DNA of 64,000 nucleotides, from positions 192,916-256,915 of the forward strand of contig CAZHMD010000002.1 of assembly GCA_964533735.1 (NCBI GenBank), read 5' to 3'. Shown here one piece after another: positions 8,813-18,479 of this stretch. The notes below the pieces were generated by a model, which did not search any database, had not been told where the DNA came from, and worked only from the letters and a program-made list of their open reading frames with translations. Position numbers and translations under genes: made by a program. Within the stretch, counting starts at the first letter, position 1. Every line of letters starts with the position of its first letter. Source of the DNA: UBA6107 sp964533735 (GTDB lineage: Bacteria; Chloroflexota; Anaerolineae; Anaerolineales; Anaerolineaceae).

Positions 8813-9874
8813 TTAAGAAGCCAAAAAGCTTCCAATTAGATTCATATCACACTGCTCGGTGCATTTAATCCCTGGACGCAAGTCAAAATGATCTTTTCGA
8901 AATGCGTTATATTTTTCGCCATTCCAAATATCATAAAGTGATTCGGTGGCAGCGTCTCCCAGGACGATTTCATTGTTGAAATCTTCAACACACTCAACGG
9001 ATTCCCCATTAGATTTAATCGTCATCGATGACCATGGGAATTGGCAGAATTCGAGCCAGTGAATGGACTGAGTTTGTTGTTTATTGTCTTCGTACCACAT
9101 CTGATCCTGGCTCTTAAGGTAAACATAAACGTCCATCCCCTTAAAGGCTTCCTTAAGCCGCTTAAATTCGTCCCGTTGCCAGGATTTGTTCAGATTGATC
9201 ATTGTAATCACAATTGTGGTCTTGTAATTGCGCTGAGCCTTGAGGTCTAGTAATTTGAGAATATTCTTATAGGATTCAGTAAAGTTGCTTGCCTGTCCGC
9301 GGACTTCCTTATGACGCAAGTCATCGACACTTTCAATGGAGTACTTCACATACCCCAGTCCATTTTCAAAAGTTTCGATTGTCCTGTCCATGTTGATGTT
9401 GGCAGGATTGCAGGAAAAGTAAGATTCCAAGCCGCGCTCCGTCATCCATTTTACATACTGGGGCATGCTTTTATCAAGCAGCGGGTCACCATAACCGTGC
9501 AGAACAATAACCCGGGGGATGACGTACAGGAAATAATGATTCTCATTCATTTCATTTTTCTTGACGCCATAATTACGGACCACAAAATCTTCCCATCGTG
9601 AGAGTTGTTCACTGGAAAATGGATTCAGTTGATCGATCACCTTCTTGAATAACTCGGGACGCATGGTTTCAATTGGTCTGGTCATGATGGTGGTCCGGGG
9701 ACACATTTCGCAACGCATATTACATGCATTGGTGGTTTCAATGTTGTAAACTACTGGTTCACGGGAGCGGTAGGAATCCAGTTTTTCTACCAAATACTCC
9801 CGATCCATTTTTTCGCCATTCATCAGGCGTTTTTTTAAGTCGTAAACCTTCATATAAAATTCTATGTCGAACAT
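8813..9874 (-). CDS. Radical SAM protein with SPASM-like C-terminus
   Basis: 353 residues. The radical SAM motif is at residues 51-58 (C-NMR-C-EM-C), which binds a 4Fe-4S cluster and S-adenosylmethionine. LHGYGDPLLD is the usual GGE-like strand, and later cysteines (CQFPW, CVED, CTEQC) could ligate an auxiliary cluster as in SPASM proteins. It lies directly upstream of the neuB-like gene, with GGAGG before the ATG, and downstream of the NeuA-phosphatase fusion. Its reaction is unknown: a sugar epimerisation, dehydration or peptide modification are all possible. Position suggests a step on the nonulosonic acid or its precursor (inference). Confidence 0.82.
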   Translation of the reverse strand: MFDIEFYMKVYDLKKRLMNGEKMDREYLVEKLDSYRSREPVVYNIETTNACNMRCEMCPRTTIMTRPIETMRPELFKKVIDQLNPFSSEQLSRWEDFVVRNYGVKKNEMNENHYFLYVIPRVIVLHGYGDPLLDKSMPQYVKWMTERGLESYFSCNPANINMDRTIETFENGLGYVKYSIESVDDLRHKEVRGQASNFTESYKNILKLLDLKAQRNYKTTIVITMINLNKSWQRDEFKRLKEAFKGMDVYVYLKSQDQMWYEDNKQQTQSIHWLEFCQFPWSSMTIKSNGESVECVEDFNNEIVLGDAATESLYDIWNGEKYNAFRKDHFDLRPGIKCTEQCDMNLIGSFLAS

Positions 9875-9919
9875 TTTCCTCCAATAAAAACTGGTAATCG
9901 TTTTGCTGTGTTGAGAGGT

Positions 9920-11149
9920 CTATTGTAACCGAGAGATAAGAATATCACAAAGTTCGCGTACCGCACCATAACCACCCGGCTTTGTCAGGATGAAATCTGC
10001 GCGGCGTAACACCTCCGGGTGAGCATCTGATGGACACACTGTGAACCCGGCTATTTCAAAACAAGGTAAGTCGTTGGTATCATTCCCGATGTAGATAACT
10101 TCATCCGGCTTGAGGTGTTTCTCATGCATCACCTGCCTTAATGCACTGGCTTTATCGTCGACCGCTTGTAGAACTGGGAGATTGTTTTTCCTGCATCGGG
10201 CTTCAACTACCGGGTTGCGTTCCTTAGAAATAACCAGGCATTCAACTGCCCCGGTATCACGCAGGAGACCTAATCCAAGTCCGTCTCCACGATTAGCGGC
10301 GACCATTTCTTCGCCTTTTTCGTTTACCCAGACCCTGTTATCCGTTAAGACACCATCAAAATCCATAACAAGTAGTTTTGGATGTGTTGGAAAAACCCGC
10401 CGTTGTCTTGCCGGGTCGACTATTATCAAATTACCTTCTCGTACCATTCTCTCTGCCTGTATCCAGTCAGCCAGGGTGTCAATATCCACAGTAAATCCAG
10501 CATCAATGATGAGCGGCATAATGATCGCTCCGCTCATGGATTTCTTTTTTAGAATAACCTCAGGTCGAATAGCATCGATATGCCCAGTTTGCCAGTAAAC
10601 TAACGGCAATTTCTGCCTTGGCGCATTGTAGGCTTCAGGAACCCCTTCAACTCCAATTAACGTTTCCATATACCCGGTTTTCTCATCAACTCGCCACATT
10701 TTATAAGGATTTTGCGCTGATTCCACCACACCTCGAACAGAATCCACTTCAGGGTGGTCAAGAAGCGCTCGGACAGCTTCGTCAACACAATTCACTGGGC
10801 GGATTGGTGATGTAGGCCTCAATTGAACAACGACATCAGGGTGATAACCTTCGTTTATTGCCAGCCAGGTCAATGCATGGTGGAAAACTGGCAGGTCCGT
10901 GGTGTTATCCTCAGCAAATTCTGTAGGCCTCATAAATGGGGTCTCTGCCCCATATTCTCTTGCCACCGCTGCAATTTCCTCATCATCAGTGGAAACAATG
11001 GTCCGGGTCACGATTTGAGAGTGTGTGGCTGCTTTTATGCTATAAGCGATCAACGGGTAGCCAGCAAAATCCCGGATATTTTTACGGGGGATACCCTTTG
11101 AACCTCCCCTTGCTGGAATGATTGCCAATACTTCGGGTTTGTTTACCAT
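9920..11149 (-). CDS. neuA: CMP-nonulosonate cytidylyltransferase fused to KdsC-type HAD phosphatase
   Basis: A 409-residue bifunctional protein. Residues 1 to about 230 are NeuA-like: IIPARGGSKGIPRKN (CTP loop), VSTDDEEIA and QLRPTSPIR. Residues from about 250 on form a KdsC-type HAD phosphatase: MDFDGVLTDNR (nucleophile Asp and acid Asp), VISKE and YIGNDTNDLPC, followed by a KPGGYGAVREL tail. The fusion suggests that the synthase upstream makes a 9-phosphorylated (or 8-phosphorylated) sugar acid that is dephosphorylated and then activated with CMP, as in the animal and Bacteroides pathways (inference). It overlaps the SDR gene upstream by 7 bp. Confidence 0.9.
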   Translation of the reverse strand: MVNKPEVLAIIPARGGSKGIPRKNIRDFAGYPLIAYSIKAATHSQIVTRTIVSTDDEEIAAVAREYGAETPFMRPTEFAEDNTTDLPVFHHALTWLAINEGYHPDVVVQLRPTSPIRPVNCVDEAVRALLDHPEVDSVRGVVESAQNPYKMWRVDEKTGYMETLIGVEGVPEAYNAPRQKLPLVYWQTGHIDAIRPEVILKKKSMSGAIIMPLIIDAGFTVDIDTLADWIQAERMVREGNLIIVDPARQRRVFPTHPKLLVMDFDGVLTDNRVWVNEKGEEMVAANRGDGLGLGLLRDTGAVECLVISKERNPVVEARCRKNNLPVLQAVDDKASALRQVMHEKHLKPDEVIYIGNDTNDLPCFEIAGFTVCPSDAHPEVLRRADFILTKPGGYGAVRELCDILISRLQ

Positions 11150-11961
11150 GCTGTCCAGCCTCCATCAACAACCAGGTTACCGCCAGTCATATACGCTGAT
11201 GCATCCGATGCCAGAAACAATAAGGCACCGTTCATTTCATCCTTAGCCGCCATTCTACCCAGGATAGTCCGGGACGAATAATTTCGTGCAAATTGCTCTT
11301 CGTGATTATTATCCACCCCACCCGGAGTCAGAGCATTTACTCGGATTCGGGTGCCAGCATAGTACGCCGCCAGGTAGCGAGTAAATCCAAGAATTCCTGC
11401 CTTGCTTACTGAATAGAAGACCGGTTTATAGACTGTTTTTTGATCGGGTTTTTCATAAATACGCTGATCCGGACCAACAATGCCGTAAGTGGAACTAAGA
11501 TTTATGATCGAACCGCTTCCCTGCTTTACCATCAGTTGACAGGCGGCCTGGGTAACCAGGAAAACACCCGTTAAATTCACGTCTAGCCCTTGCTGCCATT
11601 GTTTTAATGGGTAATGCTCAAAAGCATTGTCCAGTTTATGCGGATGTTCCGGGTCAAACTTTGGATCAAGAGCAGCGCTGTTCACCAGTACGTCCAACCG
11701 CCCAGTGATAGTGGTAATCTCATTTATCGCTTTTTTTATCGATTCGGGTTGAGTTACATCCATAACCAGACCTTGTACCTTGTCGGTGAGGTTTTTCATT
11801 CCTTTCAACGCGGTATCCACAGTTTTTTGACCCACGTCTGCCAGGAAAACAGTTGAACCTGCTTCTGCCAGCGTGCGTGCAAACTCCCTGCCCAGCAACC
11901 CAGCTCCTCCAGTTACCAGGGATGTTTTTCCTGACAATGAAAACTTATCGTAGATAGTCAC
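11143..11961 (-). CDS. SDR-family oxidoreductase (PtmA-like)
   Basis: A 272-residue classical SDR with TGGAGLLGRE at the cofactor site, NSAALDP, the catalytic Ser in NLSSTYG and YSVSK as the Tyr/Lys pair; the end is VVDGG as in most of the family. An insertion between the Ser and Tyr (about GPDQRIYEKPDQKT) is shared with SDRs found in flagellar and LPS nonulosonic acid loci such as PtmA. It is translationally coupled to the NeuA fusion downstream and lies 7 bp after the Gfo/Idh gene. It probably oxidises or reduces a sugar precursor; the substrate is not known. Confidence 0.83.
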   Translation of the reverse strand: MTIYDKFSLSGKTSLVTGGAGLLGREFARTLAEAGSTVFLADVGQKTVDTALKGMKNLTDKVQGLVMDVTQPESIKKAINEITTITGRLDVLVNSAALDPKFDPEHPHKLDNAFEHYPLKQWQQGLDVNLTGVFLVTQAACQLMVKQGSGSIINLSSTYGIVGPDQRIYEKPDQKTVYKPVFYSVSKAGILGFTRYLAAYYAGTRIRVNALTPGGVDNNHEEQFARNYSSRTILGRMAAKDEMNGALLFLASDASAYMTGGNLVVDGGWTAW

Positions 11962-11968
11962 ATTGCTC

Positions 11969-12961
11969 CTAAGGCTGTTCCAGCCGTACCAATTGAGAGG
12001 TATTAGCCGACTGGTGAACTGCTAATGTAAGTTTTAATGCTGCGATTCCATCATCCAAAGTACATGCTGGTAGTTCATTACCGCTGGTAACGTGCAGGAA
12101 ATGCCGCATCTCATCTAAAAACAGGTGGTTACGTTCAAAACCGGCCGGTGGGAAGATATCTTCTTCTTCATTTTTGGCTGATCGGTAAATGTGCGCTGTG
12201 GAATTGGAATTGTTGTATGAGATCGTTCCACCTGTGCCAATGATTACGAAAGTATGCTCAGGCGGTTGCTGAATATAGTCCAGATGTACACTGCCTGTCA
12301 TGCCGTTGCGATAACATAAACCTATCTCGGCAGTATCCTCCACATCCAATCCCAATCCGCTGGAGGAGGTATGTGCCCAGACTTGTTCAGGATCATCAAA
12401 GAACCAGCGCAGGTAATCCAGCGGATGGCTGAGAGTATTTACCACACCACCACCGAGTTCCGGGCGAGCGCTGTAACTCTGGTGGTAATCCTCCCATGGG
12501 TGCCAACCGGGAAGGTATTCGCCCCAATGTGCGCGAAAAGATGTGATTCTGTTAATTTCATTCTTCAATATTAATTCTCTCATTTTGCGTAGTACGGGGT
12601 GAAATCGCAACTGGTATCCGACCAATAATCGGTTGCCATTTTCATTGAGGGCGTTTTTTAATTCATCTACATGGAGCATATCATGCGATATCGGCTTTTC
12701 CAACAGGATAGCACATCCAGCTCGTGCTGCCGGAATAGCAACACCCAGGTGTAAGGCGGTGGGATTGGATACAACAACCGAATCCGGATGGTGTGCCAGA
12801 GCAGCATTGATCTCGGTTTCGACGGGGATGCCGTTGAGTCCGCTATCCTCCAGGGTGGATTTGTGTGAACGCAATAGTACAAAATCCGTTTCACCCAGAG
12901 CGCGCAAATTATTCAGATGCCTTCTGCCGATTGATCCAACTCCACAAATGAGCGTTTTCAT
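11969..12961 (-). CDS. Gfo/Idh/MocA-family oxidoreductase
   Basis: 330 residues, with an N-terminal Rossmann motif CGVGSIGRRH and the family's EKP signature in ILLEKPISHD that supplies the catalytic Lys. The C-terminal alpha/beta part GGGVVNTLSHPLDYLRWF has the conserved His of this family. Such enzymes oxidise or reduce hydroxyl groups on sugars, often on nucleotide sugars, using NAD(P). It precedes the SDR and NeuA fusion in the same direction with short spacing, so the two oxidoreductases may act one after the other on the same precursor (inference). Confidence 0.85.
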   Translation of the reverse strand: MKTLICGVGSIGRRHLNNLRALGETDFVLLRSHKSTLEDSGLNGIPVETEINAALAHHPDSVVVSNPTALHLGVAIPAARAGCAILLEKPISHDMLHVDELKNALNENGNRLLVGYQLRFHPVLRKMRELILKNEINRITSFRAHWGEYLPGWHPWEDYHQSYSARPELGGGVVNTLSHPLDYLRWFFDDPEQVWAHTSSSGLGLDVEDTAEIGLCYRNGMTGSVHLDYIQQPPEHTFVIIGTGGTISYNNSNSTAHIYRSAKNEEEDIFPPAGFERNHLFLDEMRHFLHVTSGNELPACTLDDGIAALKLTLAVHQSANTSQLVRLEQP

Positions 12962-13001
12962 CCAGATTTCATCTTTTTACAATATTTACTTGATTAATCC
13001 A

Positions 13002-14438
13002 TCATACCAAAGAAAGCAGGTATTCAGCGGTATGCCTGCCAGCGCTGCCATCGGTAAATGTTAATTCGTCTTTTATGAACTTCATCCTTTTTTCAGAATC
13101 CAATCCGGGGTTTTTGAGATAGGCATTCAAAAGTATCTTGAGCGATTCTTCATCCGAAGCAACTTTTCCAGCTCCTGCCTCACGAAATCGTTTATGGGTT
13201 GGCCAGTTGCCAATTTCAGAAAGCGCTAATGAGAATTTGCCTGGTTTGTTCCAACCTCCGGGAGTGTCTAGACATACACTGACAATCGGGCGATCCTGGA
13301 TGGCAGTCTCCACACACATTGTAGAGTAGACTGTGGTGAATACATCTGAATAAGCCATCATAGACGTCTTCTCAGGCATGTCCTCACCACTATAGTGTCC
13401 CAGGTCACCACCTAGTGCCACTGGTTCCACCAGGTGTACATGGGGGAGTGTGCGCACAAGCTCGCGGATCTTTTCGCGTTCCTCAACAAATAACGGCTCG
13501 GTCATGAAATGATTGGGGTGTAAACGTATGAGCAGTTGACAGGGTTCAGCCAGGCGTTCCGATGCCACCAATTTTGCAAGTGCTTCCACATTACGGTAGT
13601 TCGGTGAGAATGTAATAAAACTGGAGGCGTACCCGATGAGTTTACGCTTTGGGTCTAAACCATGCATGGCAAAATACTCATTATGAGAGATGAGCCATTC
13701 TTTTCGAAAGTAGCCATCATAAGAAGGGATTCCACCTACATTAACTTGAGAGGCATCCCAATCGGAACCTTCTACCAATTCCTGCTTTTGGATCTCAGAC
13801 CAACAGGTAACAAAATTCAGCGGTGCCGCAGGCACTCCATAACTGCTTGGATTATCCCAACCTACAATGACAGCCCCTGTTTTTACACCGCGCCGCACTG
13901 CTTCACGCAGCAAGTACCTGTCGTTCCGCCAGCCATAGGTCGATGAAACAACCAGGTCAGGTTGATACTTATCGAACAAATCTGCATAAAACCCAGGGTC
14001 GTAACGCATTTGCCAACGTACAAGGTATTGCCGTATCTTCCGCGAATGGCGCATTAGAGCAATAATCAGTCGTGAAACTGGAATCATTAATCTCTGACGA
14101 CCCCGCACCTCAGCTTCCACCTGGCGCATATGGCTGTCCATGGCTTCTGTATTGATCCGGTTTGAAGTACCTACCCGGCGTATGTAGTTCGACCACCACT
14201 GCCGTCCTGATTGGTGGCTTTTGGCATATCTTGCGCAAGTTTTATAACGCAACCCCTCCACGATCAATCCGGGTTGGCCGAAACGTTCCTGGATCTCATT
14301 GATCAAACCATCGTCAGTTAAAAGGATTACTTGTACGCCATTTTTGAGTAATGTTGTTACAACATCACTCTGTAAGAAGTAAATAATGGCTAATCCATGG
14401 TCTGCACTGATAAAAAATGTTTTTTGTGCCCTAGTCAT
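13002..14438 (-). CDS. GT-B-type surface carbohydrate biosynthesis protein
   Basis: 478 residues, no membrane segments. The C-terminal half resembles the CDP-glycerol transferase/KpsS-like GT-B fold: LLIRLHPNHFM (RxHP motif), then a VFTTVYSTMCVETAIQDRPIV loop that would bind the nucleotide part of the donor. The N-terminal domain contains GVQVILLTDDG and PDLVVSSTYGWRNDRYLLREA, which fit an acceptor-binding Rossmann half. It may transfer a glycosyl or glycerol-phosphate-like unit onto the glycan. There is an 81-bp gap to the next gene upstream, and 40 bp to the Gfo/Idh gene downstream. Confidence 0.68.
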   Translation of the reverse strand: MTRAQKTFFISADHGLAIIYFLQSDVVTTLLKNGVQVILLTDDGLINEIQERFGQPGLIVEGLRYKTCARYAKSHQSGRQWWSNYIRRVGTSNRINTEAMDSHMRQVEAEVRGRQRLMIPVSRLIIALMRHSRKIRQYLVRWQMRYDPGFYADLFDKYQPDLVVSSTYGWRNDRYLLREAVRRGVKTGAVIVGWDNPSSYGVPAAPLNFVTCWSEIQKQELVEGSDWDASQVNVGGIPSYDGYFRKEWLISHNEYFAMHGLDPKRKLIGYASSFITFSPNYRNVEALAKLVASERLAEPCQLLIRLHPNHFMTEPLFVEEREKIRELVRTLPHVHLVEPVALGGDLGHYSGEDMPEKTSMMAYSDVFTTVYSTMCVETAIQDRPIVSVCLDTPGGWNKPGKFSLALSEIGNWPTHKRFREAGAGKVASDEESLKILLNAYLKNPGLDSEKRMKFIKDELTFTDGSAGRHTAEYLLSLV

Positions 14439-14519
14439 GACAATCCTTGATAAAATTGAATCAACAGATGCAAATTGCGATAATCAGTCAAATCTAATCC
14501 TTTATCAGAAAAAAACTGG

Positions 14520-15473
14520 TCAACTATTGTACCAACGGAAAATTTGATTGTAAATTTTCATAAAAAAACCTTCGACCGGCCGGAATCCCAGGATTTTTTT
14601 ACCTAGTCCCTTTTTTTGTTGCATTAATTGTGCAGGTTTATTTTGTAGATCCAGCGGTAATGTGTTGCTCATGTTCATTGTTAGCGGATCAGGAACCATA
14701 AGCCGTAACAATCCTGCACTATTCATAAGTTCATCCAATTGCAGCACCTGTCCCATTGGACGATCCATCTGAAAAGGCAGGAATCTGGAAATTATTTCCT
14801 TCCGTGCGGTGAATTGCCAATGTGAAGCCCCCACCTGCGCAGTTACCCCTTTGTATTCAATTCTGATATCTTTTGTGGACTCATACACTTTGCGAATCTC
14901 GTTTTCTTCATCTCCCAGGCTCTGGTTGAATTCAAGGAAAGTATCCCATGGGATAAGTTGTCCTTCCTGCAATCTCACTTCAGGTGTCGTGCTTGCCCAT
15001 TCCAGAGTGCTTGAATACAACGGTACTCGCGTTCTAAACGGACGGGCTGTGACCATACCCGCATTTGGAAAGGTTTCAAGCAGCTCAATTGAACGTGTTA
15101 ACCAGCCGGGATAAAAGTAAACGTCATTATCTGCGTACGCGATGATTTCTCCAGGTGCTGCCGCCAGCATGACGTTCCAGGCTCCACCTTTTCCTATGTT
15201 TCTTTCAGAAAGGATGAGAAACTGGATTCTTCCCAAAGTCTGCATTTCAACCAGGTATTCTTTAACCTCGGCGCAGGATCCGTTGTCAAATACCAATAAA
15301 TCATATTCCATGTCTGTGTTTGCCCAAATACTTCCGAGGCAGGATTTCAAGACATCCAGCATATTGGCATAAAAACCACTCTGGAATGGAATATAGTTAA
15401 GAATTGCCACCGTCACCTTTTTTGGTTTCGGAACACTTGTCATCCTTTTAGCCGGGTTTTGACCTTGGCGCAT
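14520..15473 (-). CDS. Family 2 glycosyltransferase
   Basis: 317 residues. VTVAILNYIP opens a GT-A fold; LLVFDNGSC and the acidic AYADNDVYFYPGWL (DND as the metal-binding motif) are standard GT2 features, and GASHWQFTARKEI lies where the acceptor site would be. In-frame upstream residues before VTVAIL are basic and may be an overlong start; a later Met at residue 11 is possible. It is preceded 5 bp away by another GT-A-like gene, so both probably act in the same assembly line on the cytoplasmic face. Sugar specificity cannot be read. Confidence 0.82.
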   Translation of the reverse strand: MRQGQNPAKRMTSVPKPKKVTVAILNYIPFQSGFYANMLDVLKSCLGSIWANTDMEYDLLVFDNGSCAEVKEYLVEMQTLGRIQFLILSERNIGKGGAWNVMLAAAPGEIIAYADNDVYFYPGWLTRSIELLETFPNAGMVTARPFRTRVPLYSSTLEWASTTPEVRLQEGQLIPWDTFLEFNQSLGDEENEIRKVYESTKDIRIEYKGVTAQVGASHWQFTARKEIISRFLPFQMDRPMGQVLQLDELMNSAGLLRLMVPDPLTMNMSNTLPLDLQNKPAQLMQQKKGLGKKILGFRPVEGFFMKIYNQIFRWYNS

Positions 15474-15477
15474 AAGG

Positions 15478-16413
15478 CTAGCCCTTTCGATTCAAGAATT
15501 TTGATCGCAAATTACGGATACTGGCATAAGCATTTTTGGGATGAAACAAATTGTAGACCAGTTCACTGAAAAATCGCGAGTGAAGCGTTACTATCGGAAA
15601 TATCTCAATTTCTCTGAAGAACCTGCTCCAGGAGAACGTTTTCCTGCTTATCTTGTCTTTTTTAATCACCCAATTCGCATCAACCAGGGTAAAAATATTT
15701 CTTCTGCCACCTGCAAGGCGCACATTTTCGTCCGTTTCGGGCAATTGATAGTGAGGTTGCCCACCCGGAAGATGGCTGTAATCATGCTCCTGGTGAATGA
15801 TGTTGATGCTTCCTGTGGCATCAATTGTTTTCCATCCGCGCTGACGCGCTTCGTAAATCATCCAATTATCCCAACCGGCACGCCCAATGGCAAAATCGGG
15901 GATATGTTCAAAACATTGGCGCGGGTATATAAAATAGTCGCTGCCCATCGGTTTGTGCAGTCGGCCGCGCTCCTTGCATTCCTCGCCCAAACGCTCCTGC
16001 CAACCTGGTGTGAACGCCAGTTCTTCGCGCACATCCAGGTCCCAGCGCTGTCCGACGAGCAGAAACTGTTTCGCCAATCCCAATACCCGCTTCGCCTGCT
16101 CCAAAAAATCCGTCAGCACTAAAATATCCGCGTTAATATAGGCCAGCAGCGGCGAATCGTTTTGCTCCCGCGCTGTCTGGAAAAGCGAACTGATCAAGGG
16201 TGTTCCGCTGGCATTTTTGTGAACATTAGGGATATGGTTAACACCTAATATCCTGGCATTTTCTGCCATCCCCTCTTCATCGCCCAGCAGGAGTATTTTC
16301 ACCTCCTCCCCCAGCGCTGCCCATGAGCGGATGGCATTGCGCTGGATCAACGCAATGTGCGCGTTGGAAAAAGGTTTAGGTGCGGTGAACAAGGTTAATA
16401 GTGGAGAGGTCAT
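15478..16413 (-). CDS. GT-A-like glycosyltransferase
   Basis: About 311 residues. LLTLFTAPKPF, LLAYINADILVLTDF (with the NAD/DxD-like acidic site) and AGWDNWMIYEA are hallmarks of a family of nucleotide-diphospho-sugar transferase-like proteins found in bacterial glycan loci. The ATG at 16413 overlaps the upstream stop as ATGA and has GGGAAG before it, which is better than the ATG at 16428. The C-terminal third is basic and contains no clear membrane span. A peripheral cytoplasmic transferase is the best reading. Confidence 0.7.
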   Translation of the reverse strand: MTSPLLTLFTAPKPFSNAHIALIQRNAIRSWAALGEEVKILLLGDEEGMAENARILGVNHIPNVHKNASGTPLISSLFQTAREQNDSPLLAYINADILVLTDFLEQAKRVLGLAKQFLLVGQRWDLDVREELAFTPGWQERLGEECKERGRLHKPMGSDYFIYPRQCFEHIPDFAIGRAGWDNWMIYEARQRGWKTIDATGSINIIHQEHDYSHLPGGQPHYQLPETDENVRLAGGRRNIFTLVDANWVIKKDKISRKTFSWSRFFREIEIFPIVTLHSRFFSELVYNLFHPKNAYASIRNLRSKFLNRKG

Positions 16414-18479
16414 TTCACTTCCCAGCATAAGTCCTGTTCGGAATAGGCTTTATATTCAGCATCAAACTGCGGATCGTTTTTCACATCGCTGGCAAGGCGG
16501 TTCCAGGTATCACAAGTGTAATCACGCAGGCTTGGGGTTAACGCTTTGGCGAGCACAGTCAGATTCATTGCCGTGCTTGCCCTGCCTGTGCGCGCATAAG
16601 CCTCAATAAATGGGATTAATTCTATGCCATTGCTGGCTTCAAAACCAGCATTTTGCGCCTCTTCATAAATAGTTGTGACTTTCTCCCAGTCACCCAGTTG
16701 ACGTGCCAGATCCGCCGTTTCGTAATAATAGCACCAGGTATTGCGGTCTTCCTTGCCAAACAGGTTCTCATCAGGCCAGGGCAACTGGCTGTCGGTTAAG
16801 ATACTCTCAAGGTTGGAAGCCCCCAGCGCCTTGCGCGTATAGTCGCTTATCAACGGATTGTAGCGGTCTTTGTCTGTGAGCACCCACAAACAGGCGGTCC
16901 CGGTGCGGTTCCAGTTGATCACCAGGCTGTTCGTACTCCAGCCGGCAAACTTGGAGTACCAGTGGGACTGGTAAATCCCGATACCCGTTTCGAGATCCTC
17001 GACATTGTCTGCAAAGTATTTATTAAGCGTGAGGAACCAGTAGTCGGTGCGGGTCATCTCCTCCTGCTGATTAGGATAAAGCACGTTGAGATAAAATGCT
17101 GTCGGGTAAACCCCCATTTTAGTGAACAATTCATTATCCGCCAGCAGTGCTGTGTCATCCCTTAATTCAGGTGCCCGCCATTTAAGTTGCGCTGCAAACC
17201 GCTGTTGCCAGGTTGTCGACCATTTATATTCGTTCGTTACCGCAAAGTTACTCCCCACGGCCAATCCTAATAGGATTATGATGATTACCTCCCGTTTAAA
17301 CGTTTGCTTCGGGAGGAGCAGCATTAAGAATCCCAGGATGAACAAAGGCGCAGCCCACATGCCGGGAAGACCAAACCGGTCATTCCACAACCCCGGCGCG
17401 GTGAGCGAGCGATTTACCAGCCAACCGGGAGCTATACCCAGGATTACTCCCAGGATTCCGACAATTAACACTTCCACAGAAATTGATGTGTGTGTGTCAT
17501 CACTCGATTCAGACGTTAGCTTTTGTTTTCTAAATATCAATGACAAAATTGCTGCCACGATTACAGTCAACCCAAGCGCAATAACAAGGTAAGGCGTCTG
17601 TAAATCAATTGAAGCAGTACTTAACGTTTGGTACCAGACGGTCACCAGCATGTGAAGTACATCGCGCAGAACCATCGTTCCCAATTCAAGTAACGCTGAC
17701 CCGGGTTCACTCAGCAGACTTTTAAATAGAGTGGGATCCAGCCCGCGATAATTTACCATCAGGAATACACGCCAGATAACATAAAATGTGGCAATTGCCA
17801 GGAATGGCAGCCAATACAACAGTGATTGTTTAATGCGCTGCCGGTGGGGTATTTCTCTAAGCGCTAACCAGAGGATGACCGGACGCAGGAATTCCACTCC
17901 AACGAAGTTTTCATAAGTGAAAAGGTTGGCGGCATTAGCTGCGAGTGCCAGCGCAATAAGCAACAGACGATATTTTGGTTTTCGGACTGCCAATACCATC
18001 AAGTAGAGGGATAGGAAGAAAAGGGCGTAGCAAAACCAATGGGCGATAAATGTTAATCCCATGGATTGCTGGTTAAATAACGGGAAAACCGCAAACAATT
18101 GCACAGCCCAAAATGCTTCCCGCTTATGGGAAGGCCAAATCTGGGTAAAAGTCCCCCAGATGCCCAGCCCCACCAGCCATCTCAATAAATAGTTGGTGAT
18201 GTGCCATCCTGCCGCATTGGTTCCCCAAATCTTGAAGATCAGGAGATCCGGCCACCAGCCAAATGGGCGGTCATCCTGGAGGAAATAATTCTTGATGCCT
18301 TCGGTTCCGCGCACCACCAGCGAATACAGCTGCGGCCAATCATCCAAATAAAATCCAAGGGAGGGAAGGTAAAGAGCAAAACTTAACCCAATTAACGCAA
18401 GGGAAACCCCGGCCATGCTCCAAAAATTGAAAGGAGTGACAAAGGAGATTTTCTTCATTGCTCCAAAAAATCGCTTCAT
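16410..18479 (-). CDS. Multi-pass membrane glycosyltransferase-like protein (GT-C type)
   Basis: 689 residues. About ten to twelve hydrophobic segments occupy residues 20-400, and the last 230 residues are soluble and rich in short helices, ending in a TPR-like stretch. The first external loop has LDDWPQLYSLVVRG followed by DDRPFGWWP, fitting the acidic catalytic loop of GT-C transferases acting with a polyprenyl-phosphate sugar. Translation is coupled at both ends (4-bp overlaps). It may be the polymer-finishing or carrier-glycosylating enzyme of the second sugar module, but no specific function can be assigned. Confidence 0.7.
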   Translation of the reverse strand: MKRFFGAMKKISFVTPFNFWSMAGVSLALIGLSFALYLPSLGFYLDDWPQLYSLVVRGTEGIKNYFLQDDRPFGWWPDLLIFKIWGTNAAGWHITNYLLRWLVGLGIWGTFTQIWPSHKREAFWAVQLFAVFPLFNQQSMGLTFIAHWFCYALFFLSLYLMVLAVRKPKYRLLLIALALAANAANLFTYENFVGVEFLRPVILWLALREIPHRQRIKQSLLYWLPFLAIATFYVIWRVFLMVNYRGLDPTLFKSLLSEPGSALLELGTMVLRDVLHMLVTVWYQTLSTASIDLQTPYLVIALGLTVIVAAILSLIFRKQKLTSESSDDTHTSISVEVLIVGILGVILGIAPGWLVNRSLTAPGLWNDRFGLPGMWAAPLFILGFLMLLLPKQTFKREVIIIILLGLAVGSNFAVTNEYKWSTTWQQRFAAQLKWRAPELRDDTALLADNELFTKMGVYPTAFYLNVLYPNQQEEMTRTDYWFLTLNKYFADNVEDLETGIGIYQSHWYSKFAGWSTNSLVINWNRTGTACLWVLTDKDRYNPLISDYTRKALGASNLESILTDSQLPWPDENLFGKEDRNTWCYYYETADLARQLGDWEKVTTIYEEAQNAGFEASNGIELIPFIEAYARTGRASTAMNLTVLAKALTPSLRDYTCDTWNRLASDVKNDPQFDAEYKAYSEQDLCWEVK

